From the NCBI GenBank assembly GCA_002790175.1, contig PFUQ01000137.1, positions 1 through 9,054 of the forward strand: 9,054 nucleotides of DNA, in the 5' to 3' direction. The translations under genes and the position numbers were made by a program. Under the pieces are notes generated by a model. It was not told the origin of the DNA. It saw nothing but the letters and a program-made list of their open reading frames with translations, and did no database searches. Below, piece by piece: positions 1-6,544 of this stretch; within the stretch, counting starts at the first letter, position 1; the number at the start of each line of letters is the position of its first letter. Source of the stretch: Flavobacteriales bacterium CG_4_9_14_3_um_filter_32_8 (GTDB lineage: Bacteria; Bacteroidota; Bacteroidia; Flavobacteriales_E; Vicingaceae).

Positions 1-303
<303 letters not shown>

Positions 304-308
304 AATTT

Positions 309-328
309 ATCTTAAATGTTTTTAAGAT
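309..328 (-). other. Hairpin immediately upstream of the 16S 5' end
   Basis: ATCTTAAA and TTTAAGAT form a perfect 8-bp inverted repeat with a 4-nt loop, starting about 6 nt before the predicted mature 16S end. In the pre-rRNA it would form a local stem close to the processing site. A role in maturation is inference; it could also be part of, or compete with, the long stem that usually pairs sequences flanking 16S. Confidence 0.5.
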
Positions 329-400
329 TGTTTCACTTTCGGAAAGAAATTGAATTCTTTTCTCAAGGATACTTTACCTAATTTTTTTCTATCTTCAATA

Positions 401-412
401 TTTTCAAAGAAC
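401..412 (-). promoter_or_regulatory. boxA-like antitermination motif in the rRNA leader
   Basis: The minus strand reads GTTCTTTGAAAA here, about 100 nt before the 16S gene. It resembles the boxA element (E. coli type TGCTCTTTAACA) to which NusB/NusE bind, and GTTCTTTGA-type motifs recur in Bacteroidota rRNA leaders. The position between promoter and gene fits antitermination. No boxB or boxC was identified. Confidence 0.55.
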
Positions 413-452
413 ACTATAATTATATAGAGAACTATAAATTTTTCAATACTTC

Positions 453-486
453 TCAAACATTTTTTCAAGGACATTTCCTTGTTTGA
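453..486 (-). other. Nested stem-loop at the start of the rRNA leader
   Basis: The transcript from promoter P2 would begin with a two-part stem: TCAAAC (486-481) pairs with GTTTGA (458-453), and inside it CAAGG pairs with CCTTG around a short A-rich loop. It starts within a few bases of the expected start point. No T-run follows, so it is not a terminator. It may protect the 5' end or take part in processing; this is inference. Confidence 0.45.
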
Positions 487-492
487 GGGATG

Positions 493-523
493 CAAAAGTA
501 CAACTATTTTTTAAACCTCCAAA
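493..523 (-). promoter_or_regulatory. rRNA promoter P2 (proximal)
   Basis: On the minus strand the order is TTTG (523-520), 19 nt, then TACTTTTG (500-493). This matches the Bacteroidota housekeeping consensus TTTG-N19-TAnnTTTG recognised by their divergent primary sigma factor. Initiation is expected near 487. Upstream DNA (about 524-575) is strongly A/T-rich, as expected for an UP-like element. It drives the 16S gene about 185 nt downstream. Confidence 0.82.
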
Positions 524-629
524 CAATTGGCTAATTATTTTAGAAAAATATTTTTTCCTTCTTTTATTAACCCCAAAATTGTATCGATTTATTTACGCCT
601 TTTTATAAAACCGTTGTCTTAAGCGGCTG

Positions 630-660
630 CAAATGTAACTGTATTTTTAACTCCTACAAA
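630..660 (-). promoter_or_regulatory. rRNA promoter P1 (distal)
   Basis: A second full consensus promoter on the minus strand: TTTG (660-657), exactly 19 nt, then TACATTTG (637-630), with initiation expected near 624. It lies 137 nt upstream of P2 and has the same spacing and the same CA after the -7 element. Tandem promoters are common for rRNA operons. The match was read from sequence; activity is inferred. Confidence 0.75.
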
Positions 661-901
661 TTATAGTTGAATTTATTTTATCCTTTCCACCTATTAGCTC
701 TGATTATCAACTAGATATTTTTCTAATTATTATGTTAACAAACTGCATTAGTTCTGTTTACGGTGGGCATTTAAGTTGTATTATGAAGGATAAAACGCAC
801 ATCGTTCATCGTTTGATGCTAATCTTCTGTGTTATGGAAACTGAGACAGAGAAGAATTTTACAAACTTGTATTTAAGGTGCGAGGGGGAGTACTAATTAG
901 A
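661..901. other. Intergenic region, no gene seen
   Basis: This stretch separates the distal rRNA promoter from the 3' end of the MORN-repeat gene. I see no convincing coding frame, tRNA or full promoter. An imperfect inverted repeat (TCTTCTGTGT near 823-832 against ACAGAGAAGA near 846-855) is present, but it has no T-run in the direction of the upstream gene, so a terminator call is not justified. Confidence 0.6.
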
Positions 902-1666
902 TTAATCAAAATTAGTTGTTGCTATAATTTTCCCTAAAGTTGAAAATTCATTCCAAATACCAGTAATTATACCCTCTTTAAATTTTCCAGAAGCTAGAAT
1001 TTGACCTGTTGGATAATAGTATAGACATTGTCCATCTGGTCTTCCTTGTTTCATTTCAACAGACCTTAATAATGTTCCATCAGCCCTATAAAAAAGTATG
1101 GTGCCATCTCCATCTTTAAAACTACCTTTTTTTAATTTTTTCCCAAAAATGTTATATTGTACCTTTATGTTTCTCAATCTACCTTCTTCATTCAATTCAA
1201 CCAAAGCCATTAAGCTACTTGCTATGCCTTTAATTTTAGGCTGAGAACAATCTGCATCGTAATAATGTTCTACAAGTTCTACAATTTTATCTTTTCGATA
1301 GACATACTTTATCCACATTCTTTTAGATGGATAGCGAATAACATAATTACCTTCAAGTTTTCCAGAATATTGGCTAAACCCATAGATGATATTATTGCCA
1401 TTAAAACAGTTCCCACCAACAATTTTTTCTTTTTGATTACAAGGAGCTTTTTCTGATAAAATAGTACTAATTGAACTTATTATAACGGTATCATCACACT
1501 TAATCTCACATGATGGAATGCCTAGATAATAATTATTACAAGAGGTATCAGTATCAAAATAGATTAATAATGAATCTGTTTTTGATTTATATTCATTGAC
1601 AATGTATGATTAACCGAATATAATTAGCGGAAAAGTTAATGTGATTATTGAGATTAGGTATTTCAT
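902..1666 (-). pseudogene. Secreted MORN-repeat (YwqK-like) protein, interrupted by one in-frame stop
   Basis: A continuous minus-strand frame from ATG at 1666 to TAA at 902 would encode 253 residues plus one internal TAA at 1612-1610. The first 18 codons (MKYLISIITLTFPLIIFG) form a typical signal peptide; the TAA follows at once, then SYIVNEYKSK and onward with no further break. Bacteroidota signal peptides very often end FGQ or FAQ, so a CAA (Gln) to TAA change is the simplest explanation. The C-terminal ~140 residues hold MORN_2-like units such as DGTILFYRADGTLL, DGQCLYYYPTGQILASG and TGIWNEFSTLGKI; another is at YSGKLEGNYVIRYPS. The first Met after the stop is at 1318, and starting there would lose the signal peptide and about 97 further residues. 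MORN_2 proteins are usually envelope or secreted proteins of unknown role. Alternatives are a sequencing error or stop-codon readthrough. Confidence 0.75.
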
Positions 1667-1751
1667 ATTTAAAAATTCATATTCTACTTTGATTAATAAA
1701 CAACTCATAATATCTTTTTTCCTCTCACACTAACATCTCCATTTCTTTTAC

Positions 1752-1759
1752 CAAATATA
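1752..1759 (-). promoter_or_regulatory. Possible -7 element for the MORN-repeat gene
   Basis: TATATTTG on the minus strand fits TAnnTTTG and lies about 86 nt before the ATG at 1666. No TTTG is found at the -33 spacing. It overlaps a small inverted repeat (ACCAAA 1750-1755 and TTTGGT 1768-1773). Weak evidence. Confidence 0.3.
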
Positions 1760-1788
1760 ATTATCTTTTTGGTTTAATAACTATTTCA

Positions 1789-2499
1789 TTACGGCGTAGT
1801 CACCGAAACTGGAATAATTTTTCCATTAAACAATGTAGCTCCTGTTATTGCAAATTGGTAAATGTATTTTGCCATTTGTTTTGCCGAAACTTTTGCTTGA
1901 AAATCGGGAAAAGCTTCTTGCAGCATTTCGGTTTGAACTGAACCCAGTGCTAAACAGTTTATTTTAATGTTGGTGTTTTTGTATTCTTCTGCCAACACCT
2001 CTGTTAAATTAGCCAAAGCTGCTTTTGATGCACTATAAGCCGATAAACCAGTAAACTTAACACTTCCCTGAAAACCACCCATACTACTGATATTGACAAT
2101 ATGAGTTTGTTCGTTTGTATTGTTACAACTAATTACTTCTTTTATAAGAGTAGCTGGGGCAAATACATTGGTGGTGAAAACTGTTTGCCAATCGGCAGTG
2201 GTTGTTTCTGTAAAAGGTTTATTAATTAGCACTCCTGCATTGTTGATGACGGTATGAAAATGTTTGTTTTCTTTCTCCAATATATTTTGCAGTTCCTGAT
2301 TAAGTGAAGGTGAATTAAAATCTACTTGATATAGTTGTATTGTACTTTGGTAGTGTTGTGCACATTCTAGTTTCAATTGCTCGAGCTTTTCGATATTTCT
2401 GGAAAGCACTACCACGTAATTGTTAGCATCTGCCGCAAACTGTTTTACCAACTCGTAGCCTATACCTCTGCTACCTCCTGTTATTAATATATTTGTCAT
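1789..2499 (-). CDS. SDR family NAD(P)-dependent oxidoreductase
   Basis: A 236-residue classical short-chain dehydrogenase/reductase with a Rossmann fold. The cofactor motif TGGSRGIG is at residues 7-14, NNAG at 86-89, the conserved Asn of helix alpha-4 at about 111 (TTNVFAP), the catalytic Ser at 138/139 (NISSMGG) and the YSASK motif at 155-159 (Tyr155, Lys159). The active-site residues are therefore complete. The length is typical of the family. The substrate cannot be told from sequence; the Arg after TGGS and the SRN segment at 33-35 hint at NADPH, but this is only a hint. Its ATG overlaps the stop of the upstream NlpC/P60 gene (ATGA), so the two are probably translated from one message. 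No signal peptide; cytoplasmic. Confidence 0.93.
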   Translation of the reverse strand: MTNILITGGSRGIGYELVKQFAADANNYVVVLSRNIEKLEQLKLECAQHYQSTIQLYQVDFNSPSLNQELQNILEKENKHFHTVINNAGVLINKPFTETTTADWQTVFTTNVFAPATLIKEVISCNNTNEQTHIVNISSMGGFQGSVKFTGLSAYSASKAALANLTEVLAEEYKNTNIKINCLALGSVQTEMLQEAFPDFQAKVSAKQMAKYIYQFAITGATLFNGKIIPVSVTTP

Positions 2500-3020
2500 A
2501 GTTGCCCTGCTTTGCTAAACGATTTTTGGTAGTAAGGAAGTTCTAAACTTGAAATAATAACTCCTTTACTAGTTGATGAATGTACGGATTTATTGTTGGT
2601 TAAATAAATTCCGACATGAGAACTTTTTTTTCCATCAATATCAAACACCAAAATATCTCCTTCGGAAAGCTTATTTTTTGTAGTACTTTTTAATTGTTTA
2701 GCAATATCGGATGAAGATCTTGGCAAGACTTTTTGGTACACTTCTTTATATAAGATATTGACAAACCCTGAACAATCAACTCCTTCCTGAGTTTGTCCTC
2801 CATATTTATATTTTACGCCAATCCATTTATCTATAAAATTATAAAGTGTGATGTTATGGATTTCGGATGGAGCAACATTTAACAAAGTTGCATATTTGGT
2901 TTGTACACTTTTATAGGCGATTTCTTTTTTTTGTTCTGTTGTTGTTTTTTTATTGGAATGACAACTAATAAAGATGAGTAGAACAACAACTATATAGCAA
3001 TTATATTTTTTGAATAACAT
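2496..3020 (-). CDS. NlpC/P60 family lipoprotein, putative cell-wall endopeptidase
   Basis: 174 residues. A short N terminus and hydrophobic stretch (residues 9-19) end in a lipobox-like IFISC, so Cys20 should be lipidated and the protein anchored in the envelope. The C-terminal half is an NlpC/P60 papain-like domain: YKYGG at 71-75, catalytic Cys83 in DCSGFV, His135 in SHVGIYL and His147 in VHSST, plus the LPRSSSDI stretch near 99-106. Family members usually cleave the gamma-D-Glu to diamino-acid bond in peptidoglycan stem peptides. The protein is close to the minimal length for a one-domain member. It is the first gene of a two-gene minus-strand unit and overlaps the SDR gene by four bases. 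A terminator separates it from paaE upstream. Confidence 0.92.
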   Translation of the reverse strand: MLFKKYNCYIVVVLLIFISCHSNKKTTTEQKKEIAYKSVQTKYATLLNVAPSEIHNITLYNFIDKWIGVKYKYGGQTQEGVDCSGFVNILYKEVYQKVLPRSSSDIAKQLKSTTKNKLSEGDILVFDIDGKKSSHVGIYLTNNKSVHSSTSKGVIISSLELPYYQKSFSKAGQL

Positions 3021-3025
3021 GAACC

Positions 3026-3033
3026 CAAAGTTA
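3026..3033 (-). promoter_or_regulatory. Possible -7 element for the nlpC/SDR unit
   Basis: TAACTTTG on the minus strand matches TAnnTTTG only six bases before the ATG at 3020. A start 5-7 nt further on would give an almost leaderless message. No TTTG lies at the -33 spacing; the terminator hairpin occupies that place. Weak to moderate. Confidence 0.35.
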
Positions 3034-3043
3034 TAATATAATC

Positions 3044-3075
3044 AAAAAAAAGGTCTACCGCATGTTAGACCTTTT
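3044..3075 (-). terminator. Rho-independent terminator after paaE
   Basis: AAAAGGTCTA (3048-3057) and TAGACCTTTT (3066-3075) form a perfect 10-bp stem with an 8-nt loop. Read leftwards, the stem is followed by a run of seven T (3050-3044). It lies about 95 nt past the paaE stop and just before the NlpC/P60 gene, so it should end paaE transcription and isolate the two minus-strand units. Confidence 0.85.
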
Positions 3076-3168
3076 CAACAGTAGGGTATTAATAAACAAG
3101 ATTTTGCTGTCTTTGATACTTTGATACATCCATGCAATTCAATAAGAAACTTAAGGTGGGTTCTAAGA

Positions 3169-4224
3169 TTAGGTTACATCATAATCTACAACAACTTTTT
3201 CGGAAGCAGGATGGGACTGACAGGTTAGGACATAGCCTTCTTTCACTTCGGCATCTGATAAAGAATAATTTAATTTCATGGTTACTTTGCCTTCTATAAC
3301 TTTAGCTTTACAAGTACAACAAACTGCACCTTTGCAGGAGAATGGAGCATCAGCACCTGCTTCAATTGCTGCATCTAAAACAGAATTTCCATCAGCTTTT
3401 AAATTAAATTCAAACTCATCGCCATCCATTAACACTGTTACATGACTTTCTCCAAAAAAATCTGATTCCGTTTTTTGGTTAGTTTCATTTTTTATTTGCG
3501 GAGCTACAAAAAGTTCGAAATGAATTTTACTTTCCACCACTCCAAGTTCTTTTAAAGCATCAGCTATATTTTTCACCATTTCTTCAGGTCCACATAAATA
3601 AAACCCATCCGCTTTTTCGAACGCTATATTTTCTTTAATCAGCAAATTGGCTTTTTCTTTATTGATTCTTCCTTCTAAAAGCGTGTTCCCAATATTTTCT
3701 TTACTATATATGTAATGTAAGGCAAAATGATTAGGAAATTGATTTCTTAAAGTCTCTAATTCATTTTTAAAGATAACACCATTACTTGTTTTGTTACTAT
3801 AAAACAAGATGAATTTACCATTCGATTTTAATACTGATTTTACCATGGATAATAAAGGAGTTATACCACTTCCTGCGGCAAATCCTACCGAACATGATGA
3901 TAAATCATTAATTTTAAAATTACCTAAGGGAGGTAATACCTCTAATAGATCTCCAACTTTTAATTGCTCATTTAAAAAAGATGACATTTTTCCATTCGCT
4001 ATCTTTTTTACTCCTATTCTAAAATCATTTTCTAAAGGAGAGCTAGATAATGAATACGACCTTCTAATTTCTTCCCCATCGACTTCTTTTTTAATAGTAA
4101 TGTATTGTCCAGCTTGATAATTGAATTCAGGTTTTAGTTCTGATGGTATTTCGAAAGAAATAGAAACGGTATCTGCTGTTTCAGTTTTAATCTCTTTAAC
4201 TATTAATTTTTTAAATTGACTCAT
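3169..4224 (-). CDS. paaE: 1,2-phenylacetyl-CoA epoxidase, reductase subunit PaaE
   Basis: 351 residues in three modules. The N-terminal FAD-binding beta-barrel carries RSYS at 55-58. The ferredoxin-NADP reductase-type nucleotide domain carries GSGITP at 118-123 and CGPEEM at 211-216. The C-terminal plant-type 2Fe-2S domain (about 262-351) has cluster ligands Cys297, Cys302, Cys305 and Cys335 (C-x4-C-x2-C-x29-C). This order is that of PaaE, which passes electrons from NADPH through FAD and the cluster to the diiron centre of PaaA. Length agrees with the family (about 350-360). Related reductases of other oxygenases have the same layout, but the adjacent paaABCD makes PaaE the best call. The gene is divergent from paaA with a 179-nt gap, rather than last in a paaABCDE operon as in E. 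coli. Confidence 0.93.
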   Translation of the reverse strand: MSQFKKLIVKEIKTETADTVSISFEIPSELKPEFNYQAGQYITIKKEVDGEEIRRSYSLSSSPLENDFRIGVKKIANGKMSSFLNEQLKVGDLLEVLPPLGNFKINDLSSCSVGFAAGSGITPLLSMVKSVLKSNGKFILFYSNKTSNGVIFKNELETLRNQFPNHFALHYIYSKENIGNTLLEGRINKEKANLLIKENIAFEKADGFYLCGPEEMVKNIADALKELGVVESKIHFELFVAPQIKNETNQKTESDFFGESHVTVLMDGDEFEFNLKADGNSVLDAAIEAGADAPFSCKGAVCCTCKAKVIEGKVTMKLNYSLSDAEVKEGYVLTCQSHPASEKVVVDYDVT

Positions 4225-4242
4225 TTTTATTTTTAATAACTA

Positions 4243-4250
4243 CAAAAGTA
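4243..4250 (-). promoter_or_regulatory. Probable -7 element of the paaE promoter
   Basis: TACTTTTG on the minus strand is a perfect TAnnTTTG and is identical to the -7 element of rRNA promoter P2. It lies 19 nt before the paaE ATG, giving a 5' leader of roughly 12-15 nt. A TTTG at -33 is not seen, which could indicate a weaker or activator-dependent promoter. Confidence 0.55.
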
Positions 4251-4347
4251 TTATTTATTGTTTTATTATATGAGTTGCAGAAAAAAAATAGCCCTGATTA
4301 CACGAAAATATAAAAACTTACTTTTTATTAAAAAATTAGCTCCCTTT

Positions 4348-4361
4348 ATGTTAAAAAACAT
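4348..4361 (+). promoter_or_regulatory. paaE/paaA divergent control region with a short palindrome
   Basis: The 179-nt gap between paaE and paaA must hold the promoters of both. On the plus strand only imperfect -7 candidates appear before paaA (TTAATTTG at 4363-4370, TAAACTTG at 4372-4379). Just upstream of them lies the inverted repeat ATGTT-AAAA-AACAT. An operator role is possible from its place but is not shown; AT-rich DNA gives such palindromes by chance. Confidence 0.3.
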
Positions 4362-4403
4362 CTTAATTTGGTAAACTTGTAAATTATAGAGAATTTTGAA
4401 AGC

Positions 4404-5387
4404 ATGACAGATTTAGAAAAATTAGAAAAATTTCAAGCAAAAATTGATGCTGAAGATAAAATTGAGCCAAAAGATTGGATGCCTGAAGAATATCGGAAAC
4501 ACTTACAACGACAAATTTCTCAACACGCTCATTCTGAAGTTATAGGAATGCAACCCGAAGGAAATTGGATTAGTAGAGCTCCAAGTTTAAGAGCTAAAGT
4601 GGTTTTATTGGCAAAAATTCAGGATGAAGCTGGCCATGGACAATATTTATACTCAGCAGCCGAAACTTTAGGTAAAAGCAGAGATGAATTTATTGAGGAG
4701 CTTCAAAGTGGTAAAGCAAAATATTCAAGTATCTTTAATTACCCAACCTTATCATGGGCAGATATGGGTGCTGTGGGTTGGCTGGTAGATGGAGCAGCAA
4801 TAGTTAACCAAGTATCATTGCAACGGACTTCATATGGTCCTTATTCAAGAGCGATGGTTAGGATTTGTAAAGAAGAAAGTTTTCATCAACGACAAGGTTA
4901 TGAAATTATGGCTCACCTAGCTAAAGGAACTCTCGAACAAAAAGCGATGGCTCAAGATGCATTGAATCGATTTTGGTGGCCTTCTATTATGATGTTTGGC
5001 CCTCACGATTCTGATTCGCCAAATACAGGAAATGCTGTGAAATGGAAAATTAAGAGAGAAACCAACGATGAGCTTCGACAAAAATTTATAGATAAAACAG
5101 TTCAACAAGCAGAAATAATCGGACTTACAATTCCTGATAAAGAGTTGAAATGGAATGAAGAAAAAGGTCATTACGATTTTGGAGAAATGGATTGGGATGA
5201 ATTTTGGAGAATTGTAAAAGGTAACGGTCCATGTAACAAACAACGTTTAGCACACCATATTAAAGCACATCAAGATGGTCGTTGGGTAAGAGAAGCTGCT
5301 TTGACTTATGCTAAAAAACAAAAAGAAAAACAATTCCCACCCCAGCCTTCCCAAAGGGAGGGTGAAGAATTAGAAATTAGAGATTAA
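4404..5387 (+). CDS. paaA: 1,2-phenylacetyl-CoA epoxidase, catalytic subunit PaaA
   Basis: 327 residues, a ferritin-like diiron protein. It is the oxygenase subunit that epoxidises the aromatic ring of phenylacetyl-CoA with O2 and electrons from PaaE. Iron-ligand motifs are visible: Glu45 in HSEVIGMQPEGNW, the E-x-x-H pair Glu75/His78 in IQDEAGHGQ, and Glu158/His161 in KEESFHQRQG; Asp129 (WLVDGAA) fits the conserved helix between them. The SRAPSLRAK and FGPHDSDSPNT stretches are family-typical. E. coli PaaA is 309 residues; here the extra C-terminal ~16 (from about residue 312, FPPQPSQREGEELEIRD) are low-complexity and encoded by a repeat-like sequence. The ATG follows an A/G-rich stretch (GAATTTTGAAAGC). 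The gene is first in paaABCD, 11 nt before paaB. Confidence 0.97.
   Translation: MTDLEKLEKFQAKIDAEDKIEPKDWMPEEYRKHLQRQISQHAHSEVIGMQPEGNWISRAPSLRAKVVLLAKIQDEAGHGQYLYSAAETLGKSRDEFIEELQSGKAKYSSIFNYPTLSWADMGAVGWLVDGAAIVNQVSLQRTSYGPYSRAMVRICKEESFHQRQGYEIMAHLAKGTLEQKAMAQDALNRFWWPSIMMFGPHDSDSPNTGNAVKWKIKRETNDELRQKFIDKTVQQAEIIGLTIPDKELKWNEEKGHYDFGEMDWDEFWRIVKGNGPCNKQRLAHHIKAHQDGRWVREAALTYAKKQKEKQFPPQPSQREGEELEIRD
5335..5387 (+). repeat. Palindromic dispersed-type repeat forming the 3' end of paaA
   Basis: CCTTCCC (5346-5352) and GGGAGGG (5356-5362) form a 7-bp stem (one G-U pair) with loop AAA, in an unusually GC-rich island preceded by CCCACCCCAG. It is followed by an ATTAGAAATTAGAGATTA run with repeated ATTAGA units. 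From memory, both motifs resemble intergenic repeats seen in many Bacteroidota genomes. Here they are translated as the tail of PaaA and run up to its stop codon. Copy number elsewhere in this genome cannot be seen. Confidence 0.6.
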
Positions 5388-5398
5388 AAAATACAATT

Positions 5399-5695
5399 AT
5401 GATTAATATAAAAGATAATCAAGGAGATATTTGGGAAGTATTTGTTCAAAGTAAATCAGGTCTTCCTCATAAACATGCTGGGAGTGTTCATGCAACTGAT
5501 AAAGAAATGGCGTTACAAAACGCAAGAGATTTGTACACTAGAAGAAATGAAGGAACCTGTATTTGGGTAGTTCCATTAAAGGAAATTGTATCATCAATGC
5601 CATCAGAAAGTGAATCGTTTTTCGATCCTTCAGATGATAAAATTTATAGACATCCAACTCATTACATTATGCCTGAAGGAGCGAAACATATTTAA
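5399..5695 (+). CDS. paaB: 1,2-phenylacetyl-CoA epoxidase, subunit PaaB
   Basis: 98 residues, close to the 95 of E. coli PaaB. The typical core is present: WEVFVQSKSGLPHKHAGSVHA (12-32), followed by DKEMALQNARDLYTRRNEG and the IWVVP strand (residues 55-59). PaaB is a small structural subunit that contacts PaaA-PaaC heterodimers and is needed for full activity. It has no catalytic residues. The ATG is 11 nt after the paaA stop, so the two are cotranscribed and probably translationally linked. The C-terminal SFFDPSDDKIYRHPTHY segment also fits the family. Confidence 0.95.
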   Translation: MINIKDNQGDIWEVFVQSKSGLPHKHAGSVHATDKEMALQNARDLYTRRNEGTCIWVVPLKEIVSSMPSESESFFDPSDDKIYRHPTHYIMPEGAKHI

Positions 5696-5702
5696 CAAAT
5701 TC

Positions 5703-5766
5703 AACAAGGTTTGAAGTTCAAGGTTTAAGGTTGTTTTTCAACTTCGGACTTCTGTCTTCAAACCTC
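5703..5766 (+). repeat. Repeat element in the paaB-paaC junction
   Basis: The 86-nt gap is filled by a self-complementary sequence: AGGTTTGAAG (5707-5716) pairs perfectly with CTTCAAACCT (5756-5765), enclosing further TTCAAGGTTT and CAACTTCGGACTTC units. CAAGGTTTGAAGTT (5705-5718) recurs identically at 6548-6561 in the paaC-paaD gap. Such TTCAAGGTTT/CTTCAAACC units look like the dispersed intergenic repeats of Flavobacteriales. In RNA it would form a hairpin just before paaC, perhaps acting as an mRNA-stability element. Confidence 0.65.
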
Positions 5767-5781
5767 AAACTTTTAACTAAA

Positions 5782-6540
5782 ATGACAGCAAAAGAAGCTT
5801 TACTAAATTATTGTTTAAGACTAGGTGATTCCAGCTTAATTCTTGGTCAACGTATGAGTGAATGGTGCAGCAATGGACCAATTTTGGAGGAGGATATTGC
5901 CATGACTAATATTGCTTTAGATTTATTTGGTCAAGCCAGAACTATGTTAACTTATGCTGGAGAAATAGAAGAAAAAGGCAAAACGGAAGATGATTTTGCC
6001 TACAAAAGAAATGAAAGAGAATTTTACAATTCTTTATTATCTGAAAGACCAAACGGTCATTTTGGAGATACTATAGCTAGGAATTTTTTGCAATCTGCTT
6101 ATTTTTTTCATTTATATACTACTTTAAGTTCAAGCAAAGATGACATGATTTCGGCACATGCAGTTAAATCGTTAAAAGAAGTTACCTACCATTTAAGACA
6201 TAGTGCTGAATGGTTGGTACGCTTAGGAGATGGAACGGCAGAAAGTCATGAAAAAGTTCAAATCTCTTTAGATGATTTATGGGAATTTACGGGTGATTTA
6301 TTTGAAATGAATGAAGTTGATGAGCTATTAATAAAAGAAGGGATTGCTGTTGATTTAAATGAGATAAAAAAAGAGTGGATAAAAACAGTTGACCAAGTTT
6401 TGGAAAGAGCGACTTTAAAGAAGCCAGAAAATGGATATATGCAAACAGGAAGATTAAATGCTATACATTCCGAATATTTAGGTCACCTTATCGCTGAAAT
6501 GCAATTTTTACCGAGAGCTTATCCAGACGCAAAATGGTAA
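5782..6540 (+). CDS. paaC: 1,2-phenylacetyl-CoA epoxidase, structural subunit PaaC
   Basis: 252 residues from the ATG at 5782 (MTAKEALLNYCLRLGDSSL). The frame can be extended upstream to a TTG at 5731, but those 17 codons lie inside the repeat and encode nothing family-like; E. coli PaaC is 248 residues, so 5782 is chosen. PaaC has the same ferritin-like fold as PaaA but has lost the diiron site and serves as its heterodimer partner. Visible family features are the LGQRMSEWCSNGP segment (21-33), the DIALDLFGQAR-type segment (IALDLFGQAR, 43-52), EVTYHLRHSAEWLVRLGDGT (132-151) and the closing HSEYLGHLIAEMQFLPRAYPDAKW block. Third gene of the operon. Confidence 0.95.
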   Translation: MTAKEALLNYCLRLGDSSLILGQRMSEWCSNGPILEEDIAMTNIALDLFGQARTMLTYAGEIEEKGKTEDDFAYKRNEREFYNSLLSERPNGHFGDTIARNFLQSAYFFHLYTTLSSSKDDMISAHAVKSLKEVTYHLRHSAEWLVRLGDGTAESHEKVQISLDDLWEFTGDLFEMNEVDELLIKEGIAVDLNEIKKEWIKTVDQVLERATLKKPENGYMQTGRLNAIHSEYLGHLIAEMQFLPRAYPDAKW

Positions 6541-6544
6541 TTAT

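Noticed and set aside
821..859. Imperfect inverted repeat considered as a terminator of the MORN-repeat gene
   Set aside because: The stem has mismatches, no T-run follows in the minus direction, and it lies 40 nt or more past the stop.
902..1318. 138-codon gene starting at the internal Met at 1318
   Set aside because: The same frame upstream holds clear protein sequence and a signal peptide, broken by a single TAA, so a truncated native gene is less likely than a disrupted longer one.
1265..1456. 63-codon open frame on the plus strand
   Set aside because: It is antisense to the MORN-repeat gene, whose minus-strand frame has recognisable protein repeats; the plus-strand product has no motif.
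3112..3127. Tandem 8-mer TTTGATAC TTTGATAC between paaE and its terminator
   Set aside because: Only two short copies in AT-rich DNA, with no nearby structure; chance or slippage is enough to explain it.
3809..4117. 102-codon open frame on the plus strand inside paaE
   Set aside because: It is antisense to the FAD/NAD domains of paaE, which carry all expected motifs; no family features in the antisense product.
4917..5243. 108-codon open frame on the minus strand inside paaA
   Set aside because: Shadow of the conserved paaA coding sequence; no start context or recognisable domain.
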